DNA of 64,000 bases from JBHJHP01 sp042219855. Lineage in GTDB: Bacteria; Bacteroidota; Bacteroidia; Bacteroidales; UBA5342. The stretch spans positions 806,001 through 870,000 of the forward strand of contig NZ_JBHJHP010000001.1 of NCBI RefSeq assembly GCF_042219855.1, given 5' to 3'. The notes under the pieces were generated by a model. It saw nothing but the letters and a program-made list of their open reading frames with translations. It was not told the DNA's origin and did no database searches. Position 1 is the first letter of the stretch, and each line of letters begins with the position of its first letter. Shown in pieces: positions 17,555-26,729 of the stretch. Both the position numbers and the translations under genes were made by a program.

Positions 17555-17932
17555 TCAGCACATCCCGTTATTATTTGCAGATTCTTTGGGAACCTGTTGA
17601 AGAGAATCCCAGTGTTCCACAATTTTTCCGCGTTCATCAAAACGGAAGAAATCCATAGTAATATATTCTTCATTGCCCGGCCACACCTGATGTGTATGGA
17701 GGGCTACGAGGTCACCTTCTGCCACACTTCGTAAAAAACTTACTGACTTTTCGGGATACTCCTTTTTCATTCGATTAAAATACCTGATAAAACCTTCCGG
17801 TCCATCTTCAACGGCCGGATTGTGCTGAATATACCTTTCACCCACATAGAGTTTTACTGCAGTTTCCGGATCACCATTAAATGCCATCCTGTAAAATGCC
17901 ATCGCATTTTCTTTGTTTTTGTTTTCAATCAT
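17555..17932 (-). CDS. NTF2-like / SnoaL-like domain protein
   Basis: A small cone-shaped alpha+beta barrel family protein of about 125 residues. Marks are ENAMAFYRMAFNGDPE, YIQHNPAVEDGPEGF, and the paired strands VALHTHQVWPG and FFRFDERGKIVEHWDSLQ. The family includes cyclases, isomerases and ligand-binding proteins, and the conserved histidines and Asp do not decide among these. I chose the methionine of MIENKNK (17932), which fits relatives. The frame is open to 17965. No signal peptide. Confidence 0.85.
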   Translation of the reverse strand: MIENKNKENAMAFYRMAFNGDPETAVKLYVGERYIQHNPAVEDGPEGFIRYFNRMKKEYPEKSVSFLRSVAEGDLVALHTHQVWPGNEEYITMDFFRFDERGKIVEHWDSLQQVPKESANNNGMC

Positions 17933-18136
17933 ATCAGTTTCGTTTAACCTCATTGTATTAAACAAATCATACCGGAATAGTTTCAGAGCGGACCGGGAAT
18001 ACCCTTATTTGATTCAATTGCAACATAAGTTCAATGAAATGTAACATGGCATTACAGCGTTTTAATAAGCAAAATTTACCCTGTCAATAGCGTTTATCCT
18101 CTTTCACCAATATAGAGCTGAAACGACAAATGGATA

Positions 18137-18481
18137 TTAAAGGATTACTGTCAATTCCTCTTCCCCATTTGTCAGATAATACGCTACAAATGTCATGGGT
18201 TCTGTATCTGAATAATTATCAAAATGGACGATTGGAGTTTCAGCCGGTTCATAAAAGGCTTCTCCGGCTTTCAGAACCTGTGGGTTCTCCCCTTCAACCT
18301 GAAGCAGACAGGAGCCGGATACAATTTGTCCGACTATCGGGCAGGGATGACGATGATATGGTGCCTTCTGGCCTGCCTGAAATTCAACTTCCATAATTTT
18401 TACCACCGAAACATCCCGTTTGCCGATATCAACATTCAACAATCCTTTTCTGCTGATGGTGCTTTGATCATTCTTTTCCAT
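18137..18481 (-). CDS. Cupin domain protein
   Basis: 114 residues forming one conserved beta-barrel cupin domain. Motif 1 is PYHRHPCPIVGQIVSGSCLLQVEG and motif 2 includes GEAFYEPAETPIVHFDNYSD, with the usual metal-binding histidines and glutamate. No second domain is present, so it could be a metal-dependent dioxygenase, an isomerase or a sensor. Not linked to neighbours by overlap. Confidence 0.88.
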   Translation of the reverse strand: MEKNDQSTISRKGLLNVDIGKRDVSVVKIMEVEFQAGQKAPYHRHPCPIVGQIVSGSCLLQVEGENPQVLKAGEAFYEPAETPIVHFDNYSDTEPMTFVAYYLTNGEEELTVIL

Positions 18482-18911
18482 TACTGTCTGATTTTGAATT
18501 ATAAATTCTGTTCATAATGCCAACTCAATTCAATTAGAACATGCCTGATAATACGGCCAAGTCATAAGTTATATAACATAAACAGCCCCAAAACGTTGAT
18601 AAAATCAATATTTGTTAACGTGATGGTTATTGTAAATGTGTAGACAATTTTACTTTTCCCAAATACCAGATAATATGAAAGGTTTGTATTTAGATATGAG
18701 TGCGACTAAATAATAAGCTTAATCCATACAGCAGAAGAACTTTTCAACTACAATTTAAATAAAAAAGGAAGATCGCAGGAATTCATAGTACAGATATCTA
18801 TAGCTGGATGAGTTTATTAAGGCGATTACAGGCCAGAAGCAAATGGATTGTTTTAGAAAAAAACAATTTACAGATTATGCATCCTGTCAAACCAAATATT
18901 AGAGCAGAAAA
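18482..18911. other. Gene-poor gap, 430 bases
   Basis: No ORF of recognisable family on either strand. Short open stretches on the plus strand (for example a 12-codon ATG ORF at about 18675, and open frames with protein-like composition at 18790-18900) are broken by stops and may be the remains of a decayed gene, but no family can be named. AT-rich. Confidence 0.4.
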
Positions 18912-19619
18912 TTAACATAAATCTACATTAAATATCCAAACATTAATCGCATTGTTTTCATTTCTGATTTTTATCCATCCCAGCACCTTAGAGACCCTTT
19001 CAGATTGTACATCTTCATTCCGGTATACAAGACCAAGCTTTACAAAGTCACCTTTTTGATCAATTATTTTGAGTAGTTTTCTTCCTTTTTCAGATCGGGA
19101 CAATACAATACATTCCGATTCTAAATCCGGCATAGAATAAACTTTTCTTTGATCAACCTGAAGCATATCAAAAATTGAAAGAAAACAGTCATCAGTTTTA
19201 AGCTCATTAAAATACTTAATACTGACATAAAACCTGCTTTCCAATTGATACCTACTGATCCAGGCTTCAGATTTATTTTCAATATCATATACGATCTTAA
19301 TATAATCTTCATTTTGATCAATAATTAAATACCGGTAGTTCGATATTGCAGTATCCAGGGGTGGATGATATCCGAAATTGCTAAATGGTTTACTGATTCT
19401 TAAATCCAAAACTGTTGTTTTTTTAAAATTATCATCGAATATATCCAGATCAATACCTCTTTTTATGCCCGAATTAAGTGTTAGTATTCCAGTCCCTTTT
19501 TTTAATAAATCTGTGGGAAGATTATCTTTAGTCACATAAAACTTTTCCCAGGGAGCATCTGAGAATATATTCATCTGAATAAAAACAATACAAAAAAGAA
19601 TTAATGCTGTTTTTTTCAT
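18912..19619 (-). CDS. Hypothetical secreted protein
   Basis: A 235-residue protein with an N-terminal signal peptide (residues 1-20, ALILFCIVFIQMNIFSDA). The remainder is rich in beta-type alternation and charged residues (YLIIDQNEDYIKIVYDIENK, GWIKIRNENNAINVWIF) and looks like an all-beta periplasmic protein. I recognise no family. It follows the SusC-like receptor gene by about 157 bases on the same strand and could be its accessory, but nothing in the sequence proves this. Confidence 0.75.
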   Translation of the reverse strand: MKKTALILFCIVFIQMNIFSDAPWEKFYVTKDNLPTDLLKKGTGILTLNSGIKRGIDLDIFDDNFKKTTVLDLRISKPFSNFGYHPPLDTAISNYRYLIIDQNEDYIKIVYDIENKSEAWISRYQLESRFYVSIKYFNELKTDDCFLSIFDMLQVDQRKVYSMPDLESECIVLSRSEKGRKLLKIIDQKGDFVKLGLVYRNEDVQSERVSKVLGWIKIRNENNAINVWIFNVDLC

Positions 19620-19776
19620 TTTATTTTTTCAGTTCAAATCCAATATAACCTAATCATTTAATGACAACTATAATTTGTTGCCAAATCATATATAAATGTG
19701 TTAAGTTTAATTATCTATATTTTAACAAGCAAACCTCACTATTTAATTTCAACATATACAAGTCCAGGTATTTAAC

Positions 19777-22422
19777 TCAAAAATCAACGTTTATTCCAAG
19801 TGAATAAACCTCTGGTCGCGGATAACTGTAATAGTCTGTTCCATCAGCCACTTCAGGATCTCGTCCGCTGTAACTGGTTAAAGTCAAAACGTTTTGTGCC
19901 GAGAAATACAGGTCAATTGTATATCTTTTCAGAACCGGTTCAAATTTATAGCCAATGCTAAAATGGTCCAGTTTCAAGAATGATGCGTTTTCAACAAAGT
20001 AATCACTGCTAAACTGGCGTTTAATAAAGTTGGTGCTACTTAAAGAAGTGCTTTGATTTTTCCAGTAATCAATTGGGTATATCTGATCGTATGATGAACC
20101 TGCAGAGAACTCATTATAAACATAATTACCAAGATGAATACGGGAACCAAAGGAGATATCCAGGTTTCTATAGTTGAACTGACAGGACAATCCCATCAAA
20201 TACTCCGGTGCCGGATTTTTATATATGTACCTGTTATCAAGATTATTAACATTAGCTCCTTCACCGGTGAAGTCAACATACAAACCTTCAATGGGATTTC
20301 CATTATTATCATAAACCTGCTTATTCAAATAATAGGAAAACACAGGATATCCAACCCTGGTAACCTGTTTGGTTCCTGTAAGTCCACTTCCGTAATATAT
20401 TTCATCAACAAAACGGAATGCATTGGAATACAAACTCCTGACCGTATTGCGATTATGTGACAAATGAAATCCTACAGTCAAATCAATGTTTTCTTTTGAT
20501 AAAGGTTTAAGAAATAAGGCACAACTGTAACCAGTATTCTCTATGCTGCCACTATTTGTCAGAAACGAATTTGAATAATTACTAACCCTTGGTATATTAA
20601 CTGAAATCAATAAATTTTCAGATGATATTTTATAAGTACTGAAAGTTCCGCTGATACGATTCTTAATAAGTCCAAAGTCCATACCAAGCGTTAATTGTTT
20701 AATACTTTCATATAAAGTATAATGTTCAGTGTTAGCATCATTATCCAGATTCAGGGGACCATAACCAAGTTTTAATTTCAAGCCGGAAACAAAATCTGAA
20801 TTTTTCAGAAAAGCCTCTTCTTTAATCTTCCAGGCTAATAATAAGGATAACGTGTTATGTCTGTATGGAAAACGAGAATTAGCATAACTGTTAACGATGC
20901 AGGAAAGTAAATATTTATCCATCAGACTATAATTCAATCGGCCAAACAGAAGTGATTTGTAATTTTCAGTCCAATATATTGATTCGTACGGATAATATGT
21001 TTCGTTTGTTTCGTCTACATTACTACGGATGTAACTGGAATTTCCTTTTTTTGCATGGTTCCAAAAGAAACCAGCCATAGCGCTGATTTCACTTTTAATA
21101 GGTGTGAAATACTTTCTGTATTTTAAACTGAAGCCCAACTGATCATTATTGTTGGTAAAAGAGTAATCGGATAAACGTCCGGTATATGGTTGCGTTAGCA
21201 TTACCGGAGAAGTTACCGGTCGGTTATCATATCCGTCTGTTTGTGAATGATCTGCTCCAAAATTCAAGCTTACCTTAAACTCATTGTTTTTGCTATTTTT
21301 AAAAACAGGCAGCCTGTAATCAAGCTGAATGTAGGCCATAAATCTATTATTTACCGATTTATGGTCCGCTTCCAGTATCTGTTCCAAGGGATTAGGGGTG
21401 CCTAAAAAAGCGTCGTAGTTTTCCCACTGAAAATAACCGTTTGAATTTACATTGCCATCCATAATCAGTTGAGTTGGATCCATAGATATGGCTGAACCAA
21501 TCGCATTAACATCACCATGGTTTTGGTTCGCTTTCAAACCTTTGATATTTATATTTAGTTTCAGATTATCTTTTAAAAATGATGGATGCACATCAAGAGA
21601 ACCTATAAATTTTTCCTGCCCTGTATTTTTTAGAACCCCGTTCTGGTTTACATATACCAGTGATATTCTATATGGAATTTTTCGTGCCCCTGAAATTGAC
21701 AGATTATGAATCTGTGATATGGTTTTTCTGAATATCTCTTTTTGCCAGTTGGTATTTGCGGAACCAATACTTCCCATAGCTTCAGGTTCATATAAATCTT
21801 TGTGGTTCTGAATGATCTGTCGGAACTCATCACCACTGTATACATCAACAAAATCACCAGGCGTTGAAAAGGCAAAATTAGTCTTATAACTTATCCTGAG
21901 CTTATCCCCTGAATGTGCCTTTTTAGTGGTAATTATAATAACACCATTATTTGCTTCATAGCCATAAATTGCTGCAGCAGAAGCATCATTTATATACGTA
22001 AAACTTTCTATGTCATTCGGATTAACGATTGAGAGATCAGCATTGTACATAATGATATTATCGACTACCATCAATGGGGCATTGCTTTCATATAAACTTG
22101 TTGTGCCTCTATTGAGTAAGGTGGAACTGCCTCCCGGAATACCATTAGAGGTGATCTGCAAACCCGGTATTCTGCCAATTATCAGTTCTTCCGGTGAAAT
22201 GAAAAAACCACGATCCGATTGATGCGGATAAAAAACAATACCGGAATCAAAACCATCGTTTTTTGAGCCAAATTCGTAAAAGACATTTTTCTTTTCTGAA
22301 GCCTGATTTATCAAGCTATCCGCTTTGTTTAATAAGCCATTCCCGGACTGACTTCTTACAGGAGATGAGATACCTAAAACAAAGCAAATAACAGCAAGTG
22401 TCTTACATAGAAGTAATTTCAT
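19777..22422 (-). CDS. SusC/RagA-type TonB-dependent outer-membrane receptor (no SusD partner)
   Basis: An 881-residue outer-membrane protein. It has a signal peptide (about 1-25) and an N-terminal plug domain with the SusC-like signature EELIIGRIPGLQI...NAPLMVVDNII...ASAAAIYGYEANNGVIIITTKK (residues about 75-165), followed by a beta-barrel with many aromatic alternating strands. It ends in GINVDF with a terminal phenylalanine. The carboxypeptidase-like (CarbopepD_reg) domain that normally precedes the plug in SusC proteins is missing; only about 50 residues of linker precede the plug. The next genes are a small lipoprotein and a secreted unknown, not SusD. Likely substrate: oligosaccharide or peptide, unknown. 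Confidence 0.9.
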   Translation of the reverse strand: MKLLLCKTLAVICFVLGISSPVRSQSGNGLLNKADSLINQASEKKNVFYEFGSKNDGFDSGIVFYPHQSDRGFFISPEELIIGRIPGLQITSNGIPGGSSTLLNRGTTSLYESNAPLMVVDNIIMYNADLSIVNPNDIESFTYINDASAAAIYGYEANNGVIIITTKKAHSGDKLRISYKTNFAFSTPGDFVDVYSGDEFRQIIQNHKDLYEPEAMGSIGSANTNWQKEIFRKTISQIHNLSISGARKIPYRISLVYVNQNGVLKNTGQEKFIGSLDVHPSFLKDNLKLNINIKGLKANQNHGDVNAIGSAISMDPTQLIMDGNVNSNGYFQWENYDAFLGTPNPLEQILEADHKSVNNRFMAYIQLDYRLPVFKNSKNNEFKVSLNFGADHSQTDGYDNRPVTSPVMLTQPYTGRLSDYSFTNNNDQLGFSLKYRKYFTPIKSEISAMAGFFWNHAKKGNSSYIRSNVDETNETYYPYESIYWTENYKSLLFGRLNYSLMDKYLLSCIVNSYANSRFPYRHNTLSLLLAWKIKEEAFLKNSDFVSGLKLKLGYGPLNLDNDANTEHYTLYESIKQLTLGMDFGLIKNRISGTFSTYKISSENLLISVNIPRVSNYSNSFLTNSGSIENTGYSCALFLKPLSKENIDLTVGFHLSHNRNTVRSLYSNAFRFVDEIYYGSGLTGTKQVTRVGYPVFSYYLNKQVYDNNGNPIEGLYVDFTGEGANVNNLDNRYIYKNPAPEYLMGLSCQFNYRNLDISFGSRIHLGNYVYNEFSAGSSYDQIYPIDYWKNQSTSLSSTNFIKRQFSSDYFVENASFLKLDHFSIGYKFEPVLKRYTIDLYFSAQNVLTLTSYSGRDPEVADGTDYYSYPRPEVYSLGINVDF

Positions 22423-22575
22423 TGTTTAATTTTATTGATATCAGAATCCGTGATTTCAACATCTGACCAACACGTCGTAAACCAGGCAAACAAACATGAT
22501 ATTATTTATTCATTCGACAATTTCCGAACTTGTCATTTTTCAAACAGAATAAAAGAACTAGTTCTCATCAGAACT

Positions 22576-23025
22576 TCATTCCAGTCCTGCTTTTTCCTTC
22601 ACTAAAGCCTCAAACTGCAATAAACTGTCTCTTAATTCACTGTTGGTTACTTCAACCATATCTGAATCCAGATCAAAAAATATTCTTGCCCATGTTCCGG
22701 TTGGCAGTCCGGAAGGTGTGTAGTCACCAGCCAGCTCATTTTCGTTATGAAGAGCTGAATAGAAGTAATTAAAAAGATCCACAGTTTCGGTATTCTGTTC
22801 CAGAATTACATCTTTGCTAATATTGCTGAAATTAAAATACGTAATATGTGCTTTTAGCTTTCCGTTATTAACGGTTTCATAGAGATCAAAATGCAGACTA
22901 CCGGCGCCGTCCCGCTCAAAATGCATGCACCTGTAATACCCGGTAACTGTATCAAGATAATCCTCTTTTTGGCAGGACACTATGCATATGGAAGCAAAAA
23001 GCAGCAGGAAAATTACTTTTTTCAT
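22576..23025 (-). CDS. Hypothetical lipoprotein
   Basis: 149 residues with a signal sequence and lipobox (ICIVSC, cysteine 18), so it is probably lipid-anchored. The mature part contains beta-strand-like segments (YYRCMHFERDGAGSLHFDLYE). No family is recognised. It is upstream of and co-oriented with the SusC-like gene, with about 150 bases between them, so it may belong to the same transcript. Its size is too small to be a SusD. Confidence 0.75.
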   Translation of the reverse strand: MKKVIFLLLFASICIVSCQKEDYLDTVTGYYRCMHFERDGAGSLHFDLYETVNNGKLKAHITYFNFSNISKDVILEQNTETVDLFNYFYSALHNENELAGDYTPSGLPTGTWARIFFDLDSDMVEVTNSELRDSLLQFEALVKEKAGLE

Positions 23026-23086
23026 GGTTCAAATTATTATCAACAATCAAATATAAGATAAAAACCAGAAAGAAGAATCAGCATAA

Positions 23087-23218
23087 TCATAAATAAATAC
23101 TGTAATTTCTACAGATCAGTACCTTTTTCCTGTACTGATTTATGCCTTCGTTTTCCAACAGGTTTTTATGCATCTGACAATCAAATAGGGTACCATCGAA
23201 TAATTCAATAAGTTTCAT
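23087..23218 (-). pseudogene. Truncated DUF2007-like small ORF
   Basis: A 43-residue reading frame from ATG at 23218 to TGA at 23087. The opening MKLIELFDGTLFDCQMHKNL followed by LENEGINQYRKK resembles the start of DUF2007 (putative signal-transducing) proteins, which are usually about 70 residues. The frame then ends early, so it is probably a decayed or shortened copy. Seen by reading the gap. Confidence 0.4.
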
Positions 23219-23307
23219 AAGATATTATATTGGTTAAATGTATGAAATTTCAATAAAATTTCAATGTTTCACGGGTACTGTCAGCAATAGTAAAAGTAAT
23301 CTATCCT

Positions 23308-24246
23308 TTAATTTAATTTATCCAGGTAACGTTTTATTTTTCCCGGCTCAAGAGGAACATACCCTGTTGCTCTGATAAATTTCTGGCCATCGGTAAGCGA
23401 CCAGTTAATGAAATCGATAACAACCGGCTTATCAGGTTTATCTCTTGCTACGATGAAGAGTTCCCGGGAAGGTGGTGATGGATAGTTGCCCTTTTCAATG
23501 GCTTCTAAAATAGAATCAAACGTATCATAAAAATCTTCCTCAGGATCAATGATCCCATTTGCATTAAGATCCAGAGGAATTACTTCTATCCCATTTCTTT
23601 TCAGTCCGGTATGTATATTGTATATATAAGACGTATTGTTAAAGGCGATCCCCTCCGGATCTTTGATAACCTGTGCTAACAGGGCTGAATCGCCCTGTAT
23701 TTTTATTCCCTTCAGGTCTTTTTGTTGTCCTCCAAGGTATTTAGCCCATGTACCTGCCGCTCCGGAAGCATCATTGCGCGTATAAACCCGAATTGGTGCT
23801 TCGGCATTAAGATCTAAAATTTCGTTCCAGTCAGAAATTGTACCATCAATAAAAATACCTTTAAACTCCTCTTTTTTTAAACCACGGTTTTTAAGGACTT
23901 TCAGATAAGGATTATTCAGATAGACCGTTGGTAAAACAGCATTTTTACAAAGACCAACCCACCAAACCCCTTTGTCAATAAATTCCTGTTCTATTACAGA
24001 AGAGTATAGTCCTAAATCGACTTTCGATTCCAAAGCATCTGCCATACCCTGCCCGGCTCCTACTGCAGAAATATTAAACTGAACATTTTCATGGTCCTTT
24101 TTATATTCCTCAGCCCATTTAACAACCAAGGGATACAGTGCGTATGCTCCGGAAATATTAATCGTATTTTCCTGCTTTTTTTTCGACGTACAAGCCGATA
24201 GTATAAAAGCTACCAGTATCAGGTAAATAAAAGATCTCTTTTTCAT
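23308..24246 (-). CDS. PstS-like phosphate-binding lipoprotein
   Basis: 312 residues. The signal ends in a lipobox (FILSACTS, cysteine 19), so it is a lipid-anchored periplasmic binding protein of the PBP-like 2/PstS family. Marks are INISGAYALYPLVVKWAEEY, SAVGAGQGMADAL and the phosphate-loop-like NDASGAAGTWAKYL. Residues 226-237 (DLNANGIIDPEE) form a textbook EF-hand-like calcium loop, seen in some Bacteroidota PstS proteins. No pstC, pstA, pstB or phoU gene lies next to it, so it may serve a transporter encoded elsewhere. Confidence 0.88.
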   Translation of the reverse strand: MKKRSFIYLILVAFILSACTSKKKQENTINISGAYALYPLVVKWAEEYKKDHENVQFNISAVGAGQGMADALESKVDLGLYSSVIEQEFIDKGVWWVGLCKNAVLPTVYLNNPYLKVLKNRGLKKEEFKGIFIDGTISDWNEILDLNAEAPIRVYTRNDASGAAGTWAKYLGGQQKDLKGIKIQGDSALLAQVIKDPEGIAFNNTSYIYNIHTGLKRNGIEVIPLDLNANGIIDPEEDFYDTFDSILEAIEKGNYPSPPSRELFIVARDKPDKPVVIDFINWSLTDGQKFIRATGYVPLEPGKIKRYLDKLN

Positions 24247-24897
24247 ACTAAACAGATTTTAAACGTATTATTAAAGTTGTATTGTTCTGAATTTTATAAG
24301 GACCTTCTACTGGAGATCAGTAATTATAATGCCAATTATCCCCTTCTACCTAACTGTCATACCACCAGTCAGTTCTATCATTCAAATTTACAACATTCCC
24401 CAAAATCTTTCACGGTAATTTGTTATGTTTTAGTGTATATTTTCGTACTTCGTTTATTCAGTTTGTATCCGTTATCATTCTTTATACAGATATCCTATCT
24501 GACCCGTTAATTTTAAGACCGATTTTAATGACATAACCTTAAGATGTTTTCTATGTCCTCCTGCTTCACCCCGTTTTGATTTAATAGCATTTCTTTCAGG
24601 AAAAAGGCTATCAAAGTGTAACAGATGCGGGTAAGACAGCTGCAAATATGGAGGATTAGCGGGTAGATTCAGCCTTTGAAATTAAACCAATTAACAATCT
24701 TATCCTGCAGAATAAAAATGAAAGGCAGGTTATACCAGGGATTTATTTGCTGCAAGCATTTTGCACCACCGCTAAAGCTTTTGGCAACACGCGGTTGGTT
24801 TCTTTTGATGCATCAAAAAAAAACTACTGGGTGAATCCTGAGCTTGGTGAAGGAGAGGGTGTTAAACCCCACGTAACAGAATGTGATTTCAGTGGTA
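24247..24897. other. Gene-poor gap, 651 bases
   Basis: Only short ORFs of no known family occur here: 77 codons on plus at 24277-24510 and 65 codons on plus at 24747-24944. The second overlaps the 3' end of the next gene. Composition and lack of family likeness speak against both being genes. A degraded gene is possible. I see no RNA gene, insertion-sequence end or long repeat. Confidence 0.4.
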
Positions 24898-26049
24898 TTA
24901 TTTATTCTTCACCAATCCCAAATCAGTTGATACATATTGTTTAAGCTTTTTATACGGGATCACAGACCAACCTGCGTCATCGCATTTCCGATTGGATATA
25001 GGTGATTTACTTCCCAGGTACAGTCCTTTTTCAGTGAGACACCAGGTTGGAAACTGCCACATTTTCACATTATCGTAGTTGCAGTTCTGTGCATTGACCG
25101 AATCCATTTTATCAGGATATTCAGCTTTCATAAGCTCCAGTATTTTAGGTCCGAAAACCTTGTAGCGGTACTGAAACCAGGCATACTCTCCATCGCTCAG
25201 TTCAGGCTGTGGTTTTTCTCCAAACCAAAACAGAGATTCCAGAGAAACAGGTGCTGCATTTTCTATGTAAAATGTGTTGTAACTGATTAAATCCTGAGCA
25301 GGACTTCCATAACACGCTGCGTTGGACGTAACCTTATAGCTGATTAGTTTGCTGCTTAAATACTTAACCTCATATTCATAACGATAATCACCTGGAGTTC
25401 CCAGGTAAACACAACCATACCTGTTATTTATAGCCGTCAACAGTTCCGCCTGCAGTTTTATATTTACGGAATCAACCTCCGGCAGCCTTTTGTCATTCGG
25501 GATCAGGCGAAACCATTTTATTCCTGTCATTGGTTCAAGCTCATTCATGATGTAAGTCCCCTTCCCTATTTTCTCTTTTTTCAGGTCGATGAGCTTAATA
25601 TCTTTCGTTCTGTATGCGGCAAAAGGAGAAACACCATATTTCAGAATAGCTTCAATAAACGGATGATTCAGTTCTTTCACATCAATACGGCTCAGTTTAA
25701 CCTCCATAACCGATCCATCTTCCTCCGTCCAGGTACCTCTCCATACATCCAAATGTATTTCTTTTATATCCAACACATTACCGCGTGTATTAGCATTAGA
25801 ATATTCATCATATACAATAGCATGCAGTTCAAATGTTGTATCAGGCAAAATAGCGCCTTCCATAACCTTATCATACTTATGATCGGGTGTAAAATAGCGG
25901 GCCATACAATTATTTCCATATTCATCAATCTGTATGGCCACAGGTTGATCACCAAACGTTCCGTGCAGGAAATAAGAGTTCTCCCGGTGGGCAAAAAGAG
26001 ATGTAATATGCATAAAGACAAACAGAATGATAAGATATATGAAGCGCAT
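24898..26049 (-). CDS. Hypothetical secreted protein, DUF3298-like C-terminus
   Basis: 383 residues with a signal peptide (about 1-20, LIILFVFMHITSLFAHRE). An N-terminal beta-rich repeat-like part (FLHGTFGDQPVAIQIDEYGNN) is followed by a C-terminal region with KYLSSKLISYKVTSNAACYGSP and the closing FPTWCLTEKGLYLGSK...WSVIPYKKLKQYV. This C-terminal pattern resembles RsiV/DUF3298 domains, which bind lysozyme or are of unknown role. The match is by eye and modest. It is divergent from the hupE-like gene, with 92 bases between the starts. Confidence 0.78.
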   Translation of the reverse strand: MRFIYLIILFVFMHITSLFAHRENSYFLHGTFGDQPVAIQIDEYGNNCMARYFTPDHKYDKVMEGAILPDTTFELHAIVYDEYSNANTRGNVLDIKEIHLDVWRGTWTEEDGSVMEVKLSRIDVKELNHPFIEAILKYGVSPFAAYRTKDIKLIDLKKEKIGKGTYIMNELEPMTGIKWFRLIPNDKRLPEVDSVNIKLQAELLTAINNRYGCVYLGTPGDYRYEYEVKYLSSKLISYKVTSNAACYGSPAQDLISYNTFYIENAAPVSLESLFWFGEKPQPELSDGEYAWFQYRYKVFGPKILELMKAEYPDKMDSVNAQNCNYDNVKMWQFPTWCLTEKGLYLGSKSPISNRKCDDAGWSVIPYKKLKQYVSTDLGLVKNK

Positions 26050-26141
26050 AACTTATTTTTGACGTTTAAACAGTGATTGTAAAACAATAAATATACAATC
26101 TTGTTTCAAAAGAAGTATTAATCCGGGATTTTCACAAAATA

Positions 26142-26729
26142 ATGGATCAGTTCTTATTCTATCTCGAACAAGGAATTAACCACATTACGGACCTTAATGG
26201 TCTGGATCATATGGTATTCATTATTACTTTATGTGCTGTTTATACGCTTAGGCAGTGGAAACAGATTTTAATTCTCATTACCGCATTTACACTTGGACAT
26301 ACTTCAACACTGGCATTAGCCGGGTTGAATATCATATCGGTTAATCAAAAACTGGTGGAAACATTGATCCCAGTAACTATTCTTTTAACCAGCATTTACA
26401 ACATTGTTAAAAAAAGCGCCCCGGATAAAAAGTTTCAGATTAATTATTTTCTGGCGCTTTTTTTCGGTCTGATCCATGGCATGGGCTTTTCGAATTTCTT
26501 CAGAGCCATGATGATGGGTATTTCGGATGACTCAATTGTATTTCCGTTATTCTCATTTAATGTGGGTATTGAGGTGGGGCAACTGATAATCGTCAGTCTG
26601 TTCCTGATCGCAAATCTTATTTTGTCTACCCTCTTTACCATAAAACACCGCGACTGGAATCTGGTTATTTCAGGTGCTGGCGGTGGTATTGCCGCAACCA
26701 TGATTATTAAAGCATTGTTTTTAGGGTGA
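26142..26729 (+). CDS. HupE/UreJ family membrane protein
   Basis: 195 residues with about six membrane segments. Conserved histidine motifs GLDHMVF (about residues 21-27), LGHTSTL and GLIHGMGFSNFF mark the HupE/UreJ_2 family, whose better-known members are putative nickel or cobalt permeases linked to hydrogenase or urease. No such enzyme is in the window, so the metal role here is open. It overlaps the next gene, a DUF6702 protein, by 4 bases, so the two are translated together. Confidence 0.9.
   Translation: MDQFLFYLEQGINHITDLNGLDHMVFIITLCAVYTLRQWKQILILITAFTLGHTSTLALAGLNIISVNQKLVETLIPVTILLTSIYNIVKKSAPDKKFQINYFLALFFGLIHGMGFSNFFRAMMMGISDDSIVFPLFSFNVGIEVGQLIIVSLFLIANLILSTLFTIKHRDWNLVISGAGGGIAATMIIKALFLG

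Noticed and set aside
18482..18911. Decayed transposase or other gene
   Set aside because: Short protein-like stretches are visible but broken by stops, and none can be assigned to a family.
19777..23025. Polysaccharide utilisation locus
   Set aside because: No SusD, glycoside hydrolase or sensor/anti-sigma pair is adjacent to the SusC-like gene; the GH13 gene is 15 kb away and cytoplasmic.
24277..24944. Two plus-strand ORFs of 77 and 65 codons
   Set aside because: No family likeness or plausible start context, and the second overlaps the 3' end of a real gene. They may be chance or remnants.
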